Shown: positions 1 through 11,718, counted from the stretch's first letter. The stretch is 64,000 bases of DNA from Vagococcus elongatus (GCF_003987645.1 NZ_NGKA01000005.1:62001-126000); one strand, 5' to 3'. Notes: generated by a model from the sequence alone, not told the origin. Translations and numbers: made by a program.

Positions 1-2280
<2,280 letters not shown>

Positions 2281-2281
<1 letters not shown>

Positions 2282-2859
2282 TGAGATATGGAAATCTATC
2301 AAACATCATCGAAAATCTCGAAGAAAGAGAGCTAAAAAAAGAAACTGCCTTCTTTGTTTCTGCTCAACAAAAGGCAGATGAAGCTTATCAAAAAATCTTT
2401 GATGAAGGGGTTGCCCGGTTAGAGCAACGAAAGTCTCGCTACCGCAGGAAATTGAATGCGGAAAAAAGACAGGAGATGATTCGCATCTCAATGTCGGAAC
2501 AACTAAGAGTCAATGAATTTAGACAAAAATTAATCGATCAAGAGTTGGAAAAATGTGTTCAATACTTTCATGATTTGCCTGATGAGATATTTTTCGATTG
2601 GATGTCCCGTTTTTTAGGTCAGCATGATGAGCATCCGGTTATCTTTATTGGACCTTCCCGTTTTGAAAGTGCCCGTTCACGTTTTGGCCACGAGTATGAC
2701 ATCAGGCTGAAAGAGGAGTTGAAAATCGGTTTCCTCTTATGCTACAAAACTTTTGATATCAACTATGATATGAACCAAGTCATGCGCTACAGGAAACAGG
2801 AAATGACTAACCAGATGATGGACTACTTATTCGAGGATGAGCATGATGAGAAAAAGTAA
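2281..2859 (+). CDS. ntpE: V-type ATPase subunit E (peripheral stalk)
   Basis: A 192-residue, highly charged protein. The N-terminal half (about residues 5-95) is Lys/Glu/Arg/Gln-rich and looks like a long alpha-helix or coiled coil; the C-terminal part is a more compact alpha/beta region. This is the family layout of the E subunit, which pairs with the G/H-type subunit to make the peripheral stalk holding the A3B3 head. E. hirae NtpE is close in size. The ATG shares its first base with the last base of the ntpK stop, and the end overlaps the start of ntpC by 23 bases. Sequence similarity in this family is weak, so the assignment rests on position between K and C plus helix character. Confidence 0.88.
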
Positions 2860-3640
2860 ACAATTAGATGACTTTCTAATGTCTAACATCCAAGTGGTGT
2901 ATATGCAGAAAAAACTGCTGAAAAAATCTGATTTTCATGAGTTGATTCAATTAAATCAATGGGAGGATATCCGCAGATTTCTCGCTCGCTTTGATTATTC
3001 CCTTCGAGGGGAGGTCACCGTTGAAACAATCGATGACCTGTATCAGGATAATCTGGCAAAGCTGGAGGAAACATTGTTTCAGCTGAATTTTCCCGATGAA
3101 TATTTGAAAGTTCTTTTTGTTAAGCGGGATATTTTCCAGAAAAATCAGGGCACAGGTTATCAAAACTTAGATGAAAAAGTGTTAGCTGAGTATAGCAAAT
3201 ACGCCCAAAACGGCCTGCATCCGATCATCTCCAGCTACGCCAAAAGCAGGATTGATGAGTTTTTTCTAAATGATTATTTTCGTCATTCAAATCATCAAAT
3301 CACTTTTAAAGAGTATGCTTATGGGAATTTTTCGCGGGCAGATTTAGATCATTTAGAAAGTTTACGATTAAAAGAAGGGATTCGCTGGCTGCAGCACTCA
3401 TTTTATCAAGATGTTTTTCGGGATAGATTTCACCCGATCGAACTAGAAAAAAGATTTGATAACTGGTTAATCGAAAATTACCAAACCTATCGTTATCAAA
3501 CGATTGGTCTGGAAGGTATTTTTACTTACAGTCTGGAAAAAGTGTATGAGTTGTTTAATCTACGACTGATTTTAAAGAGCAAATTGTATCATTTGCCGAA
3601 TAAAGAAGTATTGGAAAGGGTGAGGACGATAAATGGCTAA
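2837..3640 (+). CDS. ntpC: V-type ATPase subunit C (d-type rotor cap), short
   Basis: Rotor-cap subunit linking the central stalk to the c-ring. It has 267 residues and is rich in aromatic and charged helices, including EGIRWLQHSFYQDVF and the terminal LFNLRLILKSKLYHLPNKEV helix. ATGs at 2837, 2843 and 2846 all lie inside the end of ntpE and none can be ruled out; upstream extension would require an even longer overlap. E. hirae NtpC is about 335 residues, so this copy is some 65 residues short although no frameshift is visible and the reading frame runs cleanly into ntpG. The identification comes mainly from operon position and weak family resemblance. Confidence 0.82.
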   Translation: MSMMRKSKQLDDFLMSNIQVVYMQKKLLKKSDFHELIQLNQWEDIRRFLARFDYSLRGEVTVETIDDLYQDNLAKLEETLFQLNFPDEYLKVLFVKRDIFQKNQGTGYQNLDEKVLAEYSKYAQNGLHPIISSYAKSRIDEFFLNDYFRHSNHQITFKEYAYGNFSRADLDHLESLRLKEGIRWLQHSFYQDVFRDRFHPIELEKRFDNWLIENYQTYRYQTIGLEGIFTYSLEKVYELFNLRLILKSKLYHLPNKEVLERVRTING

Positions 3641-3941
3641 AGTTGTCTATTTAAGTTATGAGAAGACAGAAGGAATGATGAAAACTTTAGGTCTTGAGGT
3701 CGTTACTCTTGAGAAAAATGGAGACTTCAAACATCTGGTCCGTCAGCTTCAGCATGGGGGAATCAATATTATTTTTGTTACCGAAGCAATTTATCAGGAC
3801 TATCAGGATGTTATTCAACAGTATAATAAGGAATTCGAAGTGGCTATAAGTGTTCTCTCTAATCAGCTGCACCATCATCAACTGGCGCAAAAGAGACTCA
3901 AAGAACTGACGGAAGAAGCTTTAGGCGTCACAATTAGTTAG
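3633..3941 (+). CDS. ntpG: V-type ATPase subunit F (central stalk; NtpG)
   Basis: A 102-residue subunit, matching the roughly 103 aa of E. hirae NtpG (called F in general V-ATPase naming). It is a small Rossmann-like protein that contacts the D subunit in the central rotor stalk. The buried beta-strand IIFVTEAIYQDY followed by an acidic helix is the typical F-subunit core. The ATG at 3633 overlaps the last eight bases of ntpC and follows a GGTGAGG ribosome site, so translation is coupled. It ends 11 bases before the TTG of ntpA. Confidence 0.9.
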   Translation: MAKVVYLSYEKTEGMMKTLGLEVVTLEKNGDFKHLVRQLQHGGINIIFVTEAIYQDYQDVIQQYNKEFEVAISVLSNQLHHHQLAQKRLKELTEEALGVTIS

Positions 3942-3952
3942 GAGGAAGACGT

Positions 3953-5740
3953 TTGCAAGATGGACAAATAATCAAAGTATCCGGCCCCTTAGTAGTGGCA
4001 AACGGGATTAAAAATGCCCGTCTTTTTGATACAGTGCTAGTTTCTGATTTGGAATTACTTGGAGAAATCATTGAAGTCAATGACGATAAAGTTTCTATCC
4101 AGGTCTATGAGGAAACGTCTGGCATAAAGTTGGGAGAAAAAGTCGTTTCCCAACATCGTCCCCTCAGTGTGGAACTGGGACCGGGACTTTTATCAAGTAT
4201 GCTGGATGGTATCGGCCGTGATTTAAAAGAATTTGCAGCCCAAGAAGGGTATTACTTGACTAGAGGCTCAAAAATTACGACTTTAAATGATAAACGCAAG
4301 TGGTATTTTCATCCCATCGCAACAATAGGTCAGAGGGTCATTCCGGGAGATTATCTCGGTTATGTGATGGAAAATAAATTTAAGCACTACATCCTTGTAC
4401 CCGAGGGAGTGGCAGGTGTTGTCAACTGGATTGCTGACGGAGAATATACAATCATTGAGAGGATTGCCACCGTCTTAAAAGATGATGAACAGGAGCAAGG
4501 GGTTGTTATGCGTCAATATTGGCCGATTCGGAAACAGCGGCCTTATAAAGGAAAAGGTCTACCTGAAGTTCCATTGGTCACTGGACAGCGTGTGATTGAT
4601 ACCTTTTTCCCCGTGGCAAAAGGGGGAACGGCTTGTATCCCCGGTCCTTTCGGTTCAGGAAAAACAGTGGTTCAGCATCAGTTGGCTAAGTGGTCTAACT
4701 CAGATGTGGTCGTTTATATTGGTTGCGGTGAGCGGGGAAATGAAATGACAGATGTGTTATATGAATTTCCTGAGTTGATCGACCCGAAAACGAAAGAACC
4801 GCTGATGAACAAGACGGTTTTGATTGCTAACACGTCAAATATGCCTGTGGCGGCTCGTGAAGCTTCTATTTATACTGGTATCACGATTGCAGAGTATTTT
4901 AGAGACATGGGCTATGATGTGTCGCTTATGGCAGATTCTACTTCAAGATGGGCGGAAGCTCTGCGTGAGATGAGCGGACGTTTACAAGAGATGCCCGGTG
5001 ATGAAGGGTATCCCGCTTATCTAGCATCTCGTCTGGCGCAAGTCTATGAGCGGGCGGGTATCGTCAAATGTTTAGGCGAAAAGACAAGAGAAGGCTCTGT
5101 GACAATGATTGGTGCTGTTTCTCCTGCAGGGGGAGATTTATCCGAGCCAGTCACCCAAGCCACATTAAGAGTAGCTAAAGTGTTCTGGGCCCTTGATTCA
5201 AGTTTGGCTTATGCCAGACATTTTCCTGCCATTGATTGGCTGGAAAGTTATTCTTTGTATCAAGAGAGAGTGGACCATTATATGCGCAGGCAAGTGAATC
5301 GGAATTTTCCTAAATATCGAAAACGTGCCATGGCTTTGTTAAAAGAAGAACAACAGTTACAGGAAGTCGTTCAATTAATTGGAAAAGACGGGCTATCGGA
5401 TTTTGAAGTTTTAAAACTGGAGATCGCCCGGATGCTTAGAGAAGATTTTCTTCAGCAAAATGCGTTTGTGGAAGAAGATATGTTTACTTCCCACACGAAA
5501 CAGATGCTGATGCTGACGTGTATCATGGAGTTTTTTGCCGAGGCGCGGGATGCTCTGATGCATGAACATGTCTATATCGCAGATATTTTAAACGGAGAGA
5601 GTATTCAAAAAATCGGACAGATGAAGTATATCGATGAAACTCATTTGGATAAGATTCGTCAAATCATCAAAGAAAATGAAGAAGAATTGTCGCAAATTGC
5701 CGAAAGTTTAAAGGAGGACCAGATTATTGAAGGAATTTAA
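3953..5740 (+). CDS. ntpA: V-type ATPase catalytic subunit A
   Basis: Catalytic ATP-hydrolysing subunit of the A3B3 head, 595 residues (E. hirae NtpA 593). The N-terminal beta-barrel (residues 1-75), the V/A-type non-homologous insert (about 115-190) and the nucleotide domain are all recognisable. The P-loop GPFGSGKT is at residues 231-238, the catalytic GER follows at about 257-260, and the [18 protein letters not shown] segment is intact. Translation most likely begins at TTG 3953, preceded by AGGAGG at 3941-3946 with good spacing and matching the family N-terminus ([14 protein letters not shown]); no ATG fits. The gene overlaps ntpB by 14 bases. Confidence 0.98.
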   Translation: MQDGQIIKVSGPLVVANGIKNARLFDTVLVSDLELLGEIIEVNDDKVSIQVYEETSGIKLGEKVVSQHRPLSVELGPGLLSSMLDGIGRDLKEFAAQEGYYLTRGSKITTLNDKRKWYFHPIATIGQRVIPGDYLGYVMENKFKHYILVPEGVAGVVNWIADGEYTIIERIATVLKDDEQEQGVVMRQYWPIRKQRPYKGKGLPEVPLVTGQRVIDTFFPVAKGGTACIPGPFGSGKTVVQHQLAKWSNSDVVVYIGCGERGNEMTDVLYEFPELIDPKTKEPLMNKTVLIANTSNMPVAAREASIYTGITIAEYFRDMGYDVSLMADSTSRWAEALREMSGRLQEMPGDEGYPAYLASRLAQVYERAGIVKCLGEKTREGSVTMIGAVSPAGGDLSEPVTQATLRVAKVFWALDSSLAYARHFPAIDWLESYSLYQERVDHYMRRQVNRNFPKYRKRAMALLKEEQQLQEVVQLIGKDGLSDFEVLKLEIARMLREDFLQQNAFVEEDMFTSHTKQMLMLTCIMEFFAEARDALMHEHVYIADILNGESIQKIGQMKYIDETHLDKIRQIIKENEEELSQIAESLKEDQIIEGI

Positions 5741-7088
5741 AAATATTCAAAAAATTGCCGGTCCACTGCTGATTGTCGAAGGTGTTTCTGATATCGCCTA
5801 CGACGAAGAAGTTGAAATTTATCAGAGTGAAAATGATGTTCGGGTGGGAAAAGTGCTGGAGATCGAAGGGGATTATGCGGTCATCCAGCTGTATGATTCT
5901 AATATCGGTCTAAATCCTGATGAAGCTAAGCTACGTTTTAGAGGACGTCCAGTCAGTCTAAACGTCTCTCGAGAAATGGTGGGCAGAATTTTTGATGGGC
6001 AAGGCCGTTTGATAGACAATGGTCCTGATTTGCTGACATACGAACGCCGGGATATCAATGGAAGTGTGATGAATCCGGTGTTGCGTCAATACCCTAACCA
6101 GTTTATCCAAACAGGGATAAGTGCCATTGACGGTGTGAATACGCTCGTGGTTGGTCAAAAGCTGCCGATTTTTTCTGGTTCAGGTCTGCCCCATAATGAA
6201 TTGGCGGCACAAATTGCCAGACAAGCGCAAGTGCTGGAAGACGATATAAATTTTGCCGTCGTTTTTTGTGCCATGGGAATTTCATTTGAAGAATCTCGCT
6301 TCTTTATTGATGAATTTACCCGGACTGGTGCTATCGAACGTTCAGTTCTATTTATGAATCTGGCCGACGACCCCGCCATCGAGCGATTGTCCGCCCCGAG
6401 GATGGCTCTAGCAGCCGCAGAATATCTGGCCTTTGATTTAGATATGCATGTGCTGGTTATCATGACGGACATGAGTAATTACTGTGAGGCTTTGCGTGAA
6501 GTATCGGCGTCAAGAAAAGAGGTTCCCTCAAGACGAGGCTACCCTGGCTATATGTATACTGATTTAGCGAGTATCTACGAACGTGCCGGACGCTTGCAGA
6601 ATAAAGTCGGTTCTATTACAATGATGCCGATTTTATCCATGCCCGAAGATGACAAGACCCATCCGATTCCTGACTTGACTGGTTATATCACGGAGGGGCA
6701 AATCATTCTTTCCAGAGATTTATCCAAACTTGAGTACCGTCCGCCGATTGATGTTTTGCCAAGTCTTTCGCGGCTGAAGGATAAAGGTATCGGTAAGGAT
6801 AAAACTAGAGAAGACCATGCAGACGTGATGAATCAACTGTTTGCTTCTTATGCAAAAGGGAAAGAAACAATCGAATTAGCCAGTATCTTGGGCGACAGCG
6901 CCTTAACTGAACTTGACCATCAGTATGCAGCCTTTTCGCGGGCTTTTGAAAGGGAATATATTGATCAAGGATTTTATGAAAATCGTACTATCGAAGAAAC
7001 ATTGAATTTAGGCTGGAAATTATTGCGGATGCTTCCAAAAAATCAATTGAAACGGATTCGCAGTACTTACTTGGAGCAATATTATTAA
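5727..7088 (+). CDS. ntpB: V-type ATPase regulatory subunit B
   Basis: Non-catalytic B subunit of the A3B3 head, 453 residues. As in the family it lacks a P-loop; the equivalent position reads [20 protein letters not shown] (about residues 147-166). The conserved [19 protein letters not shown] and [16 protein letters not shown] segments are present. The start is TTG 5727 within the end of ntpA, preceded by AGGAGG at 5711-5716; it gives the expected [15 protein letters not shown]-terminus. Both head subunits therefore use TTG with strong ribosome sites. Identity to E. hirae NtpB is obvious along the whole length. Confidence 0.98.
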   Translation: MKEFKNIQKIAGPLLIVEGVSDIAYDEEVEIYQSENDVRVGKVLEIEGDYAVIQLYDSNIGLNPDEAKLRFRGRPVSLNVSREMVGRIFDGQGRLIDNGPDLLTYERRDINGSVMNPVLRQYPNQFIQTGISAIDGVNTLVVGQKLPIFSGSGLPHNELAAQIARQAQVLEDDINFAVVFCAMGISFEESRFFIDEFTRTGAIERSVLFMNLADDPAIERLSAPRMALAAAEYLAFDLDMHVLVIMTDMSNYCEALREVSASRKEVPSRRGYPGYMYTDLASIYERAGRLQNKVGSITMMPILSMPEDDKTHPIPDLTGYITEGQIILSRDLSKLEYRPPIDVLPSLSRLKDKGIGKDKTREDHADVMNQLFASYAKGKETIELASILGDSALTELDHQYAAFSRAFEREYIDQGFYENRTIEETLNLGWKLLRMLPKNQLKRIRSTYLEQYY

Positions 7089-7099
7089 GGGGTGATAGA

Positions 7100-7720
7100 A
7101 TGGCCCGATTAAATGTCAATCCGACGAGGGTGGAGTTGAGAAATTTAACTGACCGGCTTCAAATCGCCACTCGCGGACATACGTTATTGAAAGAAAAACA
7201 GGATTCTTTAGTCAGAAATTTCAGAGAGATGACGGAAGAAGCGGTGATTCAGCGCCGAATCGTAGAAGAAAGATTGGGAACGTTGTTTAAAAACTATCAG
7301 CACGCAAGTATCGAATCTGATGATCGTTTTTTGCAGCACAGTTTAAATGCTTCCCAATTCCAAATGGATGTAAGCACTTCTTTGCATCATGTGCTGGGAG
7401 TACGTGTTCCCAGCTACCGGCTAGCCGAACTGCCTGACAAAAACTCAGTCCCCGTTGGTGGGGAGACAAGCAGTTACTATACCCCAATTGTTATCAAAGA
7501 GCTAGAGGTGGATCAGGAAGAACTAAGTGAAAATTTGGTGAAGCTGGCAGAACTTGAAAAAAAATGTTTTCTGATAGGGGAAGAAATCATTGCGACCAGA
7601 CGTCGAGTGAATTCTTTAGAGTATAAAACAATACCAGATTTGACGGAGACCATCGCTTATATCAAGATGAAAATCGAAGATGCCGAGCGTAGTCAAATAG
7701 CTAAATTAATCAAGTTATAA
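7100..7720 (+). CDS. ntpD: V-type ATPase subunit D (central rotor shaft)
   Basis: Rotor shaft subunit, 206 residues (E. hirae about 210). The start is the family signature MARLNVNPTRVELRNLTDRL, followed by a long antiparallel coiled coil: N-terminal helix about 5-75, C-terminal helix about 125-205, the latter with the VNSLEYKTIPDLTETIAYIK motif. The ATG follows an AAGGGGTG ribosome site 11 bases after ntpB. It is the last gene of the operon and is followed at once by a terminator. In E. hirae ntpH and ntpJ follow here; both are absent. Confidence 0.97.
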   Translation: MARLNVNPTRVELRNLTDRLQIATRGHTLLKEKQDSLVRNFREMTEEAVIQRRIVEERLGTLFKNYQHASIESDDRFLQHSLNASQFQMDVSTSLHHVLGVRVPSYRLAELPDKNSVPVGGETSSYYTPIVIKELEVDQEELSENLVKLAELEKKCFLIGEEIIATRRRVNSLEYKTIPDLTETIAYIKMKIEDAERSQIAKLIKL

Positions 7721-7722
7721 AA

Positions 7723-7762
7723 AAACTGGAAAGAGGGAAGTTCCTCTTTTCGGTTTTTTTCA
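7723..7762 (+). terminator. Rho-independent terminator of the ntp operon
   Basis: The ntpD stop is followed by an A-rich stretch, a stem of about 11 pairs (CTGGAAAGAGG paired with CCTCTTTTCGG) and seven Ts. It closes the operon where ntpH/ntpJ would be expected in E. hirae. Confidence 0.85.
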
Positions 7763-8096
7763 TTTTCATTGGCAACTAAGTTCATGATAAAATGCCTTAA
7801 CATTATTTTTGGGAAAGCACAGTTAAATTAATCATAAGCGCTAACGTAATGGATTAACAAACAATAAGAACACAACTCAAGCACGGAATTAGTTTCAAGA
7901 TTTTTTGATGGATTTGTTTTTTAAATACTGAGTTTTTAGATAGGGAAGAAGCTGGTCGAAAGTAAAGTTGCACCCTAAATATTTATCCTGTAAAGTTAAG
8001 CTAAAGTTGTTTATTCCTGATTTAAAAAGCAGCAAACAACGAGGGTGTTCGTTTTAATAAAAGAAAAATAAGTAGAGACTTAGAAAGGAAAAGAGG
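7763..8096. other. Intergenic region without a recognisable gene
   Basis: About 330 AT-rich bases between the ntp terminator and the response-regulator fragment. I see no open frame of note in either direction. The only functional-looking element is the ribosome site AAAGGAAAAGAGG just before 8097, presumably inherited from the intact regulator gene. Confidence 0.5.
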
Positions 8097-8270
8097 ATGG
8101 GACAAGCCAAGATATTTTTACTGGAAGATGATGAAACTCTAGGATTTGGTATCAAAACGTTTTTAGAAAATGAGGGTTATTCAGTAACTTTAGCTCGCAA
8201 TCTTGCTGAGGCTAAACATTTTTTTGATTTCAAGACAGATGTTACTTTGCCTTTTATAATTTATTTTTAA
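8097..8270 (+). pseudogene. Truncated OmpR-type response regulator (receiver N-terminus only)
   Basis: The frame encodes 57 residues opening with MGQAKIFLLEDDETLGFGIK, a clear receiver-domain start with the acidic pair and the first helix, continuing to about residue 47 (LAEAKHFFDFKTD). It then loses similarity and stops at 8268, just where the phospho-acceptor aspartate strand should come. The remaining receiver and the whole DNA-binding domain are missing. It keeps a good ribosome site. Immediately downstream, in another frame, is the C-terminus of a permease, so an internal deletion of a regulator/kinase/ABC-transporter locus is the simplest reading. It resembles, but is not a copy of, the intact regulator at 39646. 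Confidence 0.8.
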
Positions 8271-8569
8271 AAAGAAAATCAGACCTTTTTCTGTATCAAG
8301 CGGTTGGTATGGATAGTACATTATCAGGTAATATATTTAAAATCGAGAAAAGGAAGATTATCACTCGCTTTGTGATACCATTACCCGTGTTGATGTTGGT
8401 TGTTATTTTCTTGTTTTCAAAGTTTCTAAAAATATATAGCACTTTAGACATATTACTACATTTCAGCTTCATCTTTGTGTTTATCATCGTTTTATATATC
8501 AGTATCATTTGCCTAGCCATTTCCTATGTCTATCAAAAAGCTAAAAAAGATACTTTCATTGAGAATTAG
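8240..8569 (+). pseudogene. C-terminal remnant of an FtsX-type ABC permease
   Basis: The reading frame in phase with the ATG at 8309 is open from about 8228. From about 8258 it reads NLFLKRKSDLFLYQAVGMD, the usual cytoplasmic loop of FtsX/MacB-like permeases (charged stretch, then x-GM), followed by two hydrophobic segments (about 8360-8415 and 8440-8530) and a lysine-rich end. Such proteins normally exceed 600 residues; only about 100 remain, without start or extracellular domain. The ATG at 8309 has no ribosome site. Together with the preceding receiver fragment this marks a deletion fusing the two ends of a former locus. Confidence 0.7.
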
Positions 8570-8592
8570 AAAAACAGTCTTAAAATTGAAAC

Positions 8593-8643
8593 GACCCCCA
8601 AAAGTTAGACCAAAAATCTAACATTTGGAGGTCGCTATTTTTA
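8593..8643. terminator. Hairpin terminator between convergent units
   Basis: Arms 8593-8610 and 8618-8635 pair at 16 of 18 positions, with a T-run on the plus strand (8638-8642) and an AT-rich flank on the minus side. It separates the permease remnant (plus) from the DUF1667 gene (minus). The arm sequence CCCCCAAAAGTTAGA resembles the outer ends of IS3-family elements and a second hairpin at 29224. Confidence 0.75.
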
Positions 8644-8988
8644 CGACATGCTCCTTGTGGCCACGATATCGACCCCAGTGTCTAAAATATTTGGAATAAT
8701 TACGTCACCAACTGAAACAGGAGCAGTAACTTCTGTTTGATTGATTAAAGTCATGATGTCTGTTATTTTTCCTTTAGGAATCGTGTCACTGGTTTTCACT
8801 GGCAGACGGGGATGACTGCCGGCTTTGATTTTGATAGTGGAAGTGACCGTCCTTACCGGATTTTGCAGTTCTTGTTTTCCGTAGATTGCTCCCTTGTTAC
8901 ATTGATTGCCAGTTACTTTGTAGTCATTCTCTTCATCAACTGTAAGATGACAGCCCACTGGACAAACGATACAAATGATTTCAGCCAT
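8641..8988 (-). CDS. DUF1667-family cysteine-motif protein of the glp-type oxidoreductase operon
   Basis: A 115-residue protein with four cysteines at 6, 9, 13 and 30 (CIVCPVGC then GNQCNKG), a spacing like the N-terminal Fe-S segment of molybdopterin oxidoreductases, followed by a small C-terminal domain. This is the DUF1667 pattern. In many Firmicutes such proteins are the third member of a set with a GlpA-like FAD dehydrogenase and a second FAD/NAD(P) oxidoreductase; a GlpC-like electron-transfer role is inferred, not shown. Its start lies four bases after the end of the 418-residue oxidoreductase, and it ends at a terminator. Confidence 0.85.
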   Translation of the reverse strand: MAEIICIVCPVGCHLTVDEENDYKVTGNQCNKGAIYGKQELQNPVRTVTSTIKIKAGSHPRLPVKTSDTIPKGKITDIMTLINQTEVTAPVSVGDVIIPNILDTGVDIVATRSMS

Positions 8989-8991
8989 TTT

Positions 8992-10248
8992 TTACGCCTC
9001 CCTTACGACAATGTCTAGTTCTTTAATGTCGACTTTGTCTAACAATTTTTTTCTAAGGGGAATAGTTTCCATTTCCCCCGGAGCCAGATTTTTCCGTTTG
9101 AATTTTGCCAGTTCTTCTCCTTGATGTTGGATAGATACGATACAAGTATCGTACACTTGATTGACACGGTAGTATAAATCCACTTTTTTATCAACATTTT
9201 CCTTGCGGATTTTTTGAGGCAAAATGTATGAAATCCCTTGACCGTTATTAATTGTTAAAAAGTCTTTTTCGGCGATGTTATTTTGTTGTTGCACATATTC
9301 TGCCGCTGCTTTTCCAGCTAGAGAACTTTCTGCACTGACATAATCCACCAGATCATGAACATGGAGTACGTTTCCGCAAGCAAATATCCCGGAGATAGAG
9401 GTTTCCATATTTTCATACACCATGGCGCCTCGGGTTTGCTGGTCCATTTGGATGCCCACATTGCGGGACAATTCATTTTCCGGTATTAAGCCGACAGACA
9501 GAAGAAGGGTGTCACAATCAATGACTTGCTCAGTTCCTGGTATTGGTTTTCTTTTATCGTCCACCTTTGCCATAGTGATGGATTCCAGTCTATCTTTTCC
9601 GGTTACATCAGTGATCGTGTGGGAGAGATAAAGGGGAATATTAAAATCATCCAAGCACTGAACAATATTTCTAGTGAGTCCTCCTGAATAGGGCATCAGT
9701 TCGATACACGCCAGCACCTCAGCACCTTCCAGAACCATACGTCTGGCCATGATCAGACCGATATCTCCTGAACCTAAAATCACGACTTTTTTTCCGACCA
9801 TATAGCCTTCAATGTTGACGTAACGTTGGGCAGCCCCGGCAGTTAAGATGCCAGCAGGGCGAGAGCCGGGCATTTGAATAGCTCCTCGAGTTCTTTCACG
9901 GCAGCCCATGGCCAAGACAATTGCCTTGCTTTGCAACAGCTGATAGCCATTTTCTTTGCTCATGGTATGTACTTGTTTATCCTCAGTTATTTCTAAAACA
10001 ATAGTATCCAGCATCACTTCGATGGAAGTATTTTTTAATTGGTCGATAAAACGCTCTGCATACTCTGGACCAGTTAATTCTTCTTTAAAATAATGCAAGC
10101 CAAATCCATTATGGATACATTGATTTAAAATTCCTCCCAGTTCGAGATCACGTTCTACAATCAAGATTTTTTCACAGCCATTTTCATAGGCGCTTAAGGC
10201 AGCAGCAAGACCAGCTGGGCCACCGCCAACGACGATTAAATCATACAT
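8992..10248 (-). CDS. FAD/NAD(P)-dependent oxidoreductase (glp operon second subunit)
   Basis: A 418-residue two-dinucleotide-binding oxidoreductase. The FAD motif is at the N-terminus (VVGGGPAGLAAALSAYENG), a central NAD(P)-binding Rossmann motif follows (VVILGSGDIGLIMARRM, about residues 155-171), and the FAD-closing segment ISGIFACGNVLHVHDLVDYV is near 300. There is no redox-active CxxC. It sits directly after the GlpA-like dehydrogenase (stop and start adjoin at 10248/10249). Proteins of this type pair with GlpA-like proteins in anaerobic glycerol-3-phosphate oxidation; its acceptor here is unknown. Confidence 0.88.
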   Translation of the reverse strand: MYDLIVVGGGPAGLAAALSAYENGCEKILIVERDLELGGILNQCIHNGFGLHYFKEELTGPEYAERFIDQLKNTSIEVMLDTIVLEITEDKQVHTMSKENGYQLLQSKAIVLAMGCRERTRGAIQMPGSRPAGILTAGAAQRYVNIEGYMVGKKVVILGSGDIGLIMARRMVLEGAEVLACIELMPYSGGLTRNIVQCLDDFNIPLYLSHTITDVTGKDRLESITMAKVDDKRKPIPGTEQVIDCDTLLLSVGLIPENELSRNVGIQMDQQTRGAMVYENMETSISGIFACGNVLHVHDLVDYVSAESSLAGKAAAEYVQQQNNIAEKDFLTINNGQGISYILPQKIRKENVDKKVDLYYRVNQVYDTCIVSIQHQGEELAKFKRKNLAPGEMETIPLRKKLLDKVDIKELDIVVREA

Positions 10249-11694
10249 TTAGTTAACCTCCTTTGTAATGCCGGTCAAGATACGGCTTCCCAGCTTATCC
10301 AAATCTACTTCAGTCGGAGCAATGTTTAATTCATCTGCGATAATTTCCACGACACGGGGGCCGCAGAAGCCTCCTTGACATCTTCCCATTCCGGCAATAG
10401 TCCGTCTTTTGACCCCATCTACTGAACTGGCAGGCAAAGTCTGACGAAGACTCTGGCGAATGTCGCCTTCCGTGATGTTTTCACAACGACAGATAATACG
10501 GCCATAATCAGGATTTTCTTTGATGATTTTTTGTTTTTCTTCAATAGAAGCATCATTAAAATGGACTCTTGTTCTTTCATCAATAAATGTTTCTTTTTCT
10601 GTGAGAACTAGACCATCTTCAGCCATCAAATCCACCAAGTAACGGGCAATTGCAGGAGCTGCTGTGAGTCCCGGCGAATTGATTCCTGCAATATCATAAA
10701 AATCGTCAATGACTTTTTCAATTACAAATTCTTCCCGATCGGTGTTTGCTCTGATACCAGAAAAATTTCTGATAGAATTTGACAAATTAATCGTTGGCAC
10801 ACTAAGTCTGGCTCCTTTGGCCACTTGTTCCAGCCCCATGGAAGTGTTGGCGATGTCTGCGCCAGTATTTATCAGCTCGGGAGCAATATTTTCTGCATTA
10901 GGTCCTACAATGATGTTGCCATGAGTCGTGGGACTGATTAAAATCCCTTTGCCTGCCTTTGTCGGGCATTGGAAAATCACATGGTTGACAGTTTCTCCCT
11001 CTTCTAAATCCAGTAAATAATATTCACCCCGGCAAGGAATCGTTTTAAAGGTTGGGGGCGCTACCAAACGATGGATTTCCTCTGCGTGGATACCGGCAGC
11101 ATTGATTACTTGTTTTGTCTTAAAGGACCCTTTTTCTGTGATGACTGAAAAAAAGTCGTTTTCTTCTTGGATATCTAATACTCGTTGATTGAATTTAAAT
11201 TCAACACCGTTTATTTTGGCTGTTTCACCAAGTGCCAATGCAAACTCCCAAGGATTGACAACGGCTGCAGTAGGAGCGTAGAGGGCACCAAAAATCTCTG
11301 AGTTCAAGTGAGGCTCCATCTCCAGTGTTTCTTCCGCCGTCAGCAGTTGCAGGTCTGCTACCCCATTTTGTTTGCCTCGCTCATAAAGCGCCTCCAAAGT
11401 GGACAAATCTTCTTTAGAAAAAGCGATTACTAGTGAACCGATTTGCTTTCGCGGCACATCGAGTTTTTCGCAAAGCTCTTTCGCTAAGATTGATCCCTCC
11501 ACATTCAGTTTGGCATTCAAAGAGCCCGTCTTAGGATCATAGCCTGCATGGAGAATAGCGCTGTTAGCTTTTGTGGTCCCCACACTCACATCATTTTCAG
11601 CTTCTAAAACACAGATATTCAGCTGATATTTTGCCAATTCGTAGGCAACAGATGTTCCAATGATGCCTGCACCAATAATAATGATATCGTACAT
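10249..11694 (-). CDS. GlpA-like FAD-dependent glycerol-3-phosphate dehydrogenase with BFD-type Fe-S domain
   Basis: A 481-residue DAO-type oxidoreductase. The FAD motif is IIIGAGIIGTSVAYELAKY at the start; the substrate domain follows; the C-terminal about 90 residues form a BFD-like [2Fe-2S] domain with CxC (ICRCENITEGDI) and CxxxxC (GRCQGGFCGPRV). This matches anaerobic GlpA-type dehydrogenases. I chose ATG 11694 because AGGAGG lies seven bases upstream and it gives the canonical FAD start; a longer frame reaches 11763 but would run through the leader hairpin. It is the first gene of a three-gene unit. Control by a GlpP-dependent attenuator is inferred from the leader and the upstream glpP. 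Substrate G3P is inferred from family and context. Confidence 0.88.
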   Translation of the reverse strand: MYDIIIIGAGIIGTSVAYELAKYQLNICVLEAENDVSVGTTKANSAILHAGYDPKTGSLNAKLNVEGSILAKELCEKLDVPRKQIGSLVIAFSKEDLSTLEALYERGKQNGVADLQLLTAEETLEMEPHLNSEIFGALYAPTAAVVNPWEFALALGETAKINGVEFKFNQRVLDIQEENDFFSVITEKGSFKTKQVINAAGIHAEEIHRLVAPPTFKTIPCRGEYYLLDLEEGETVNHVIFQCPTKAGKGILISPTTHGNIIVGPNAENIAPELINTGADIANTSMGLEQVAKGARLSVPTINLSNSIRNFSGIRANTDREEFVIEKVIDDFYDIAGINSPGLTAAPAIARYLVDLMAEDGLVLTEKETFIDERTRVHFNDASIEEKQKIIKENPDYGRIICRCENITEGDIRQSLRQTLPASSVDGVKRRTIAGMGRCQGGFCGPRVVEIIADELNIAPTEVDLDKLGSRILTGITKEVN

Positions 11695-11718
11695 TTTCTT
11701 TCCTCCTGTCATCAATAC

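Noticed and set aside
8309-8569. Independent 86-residue membrane protein
   Set aside because: No ribosome site; the frame is open farther upstream with a permease-like loop, so it is treated as a remnant of a longer gene.
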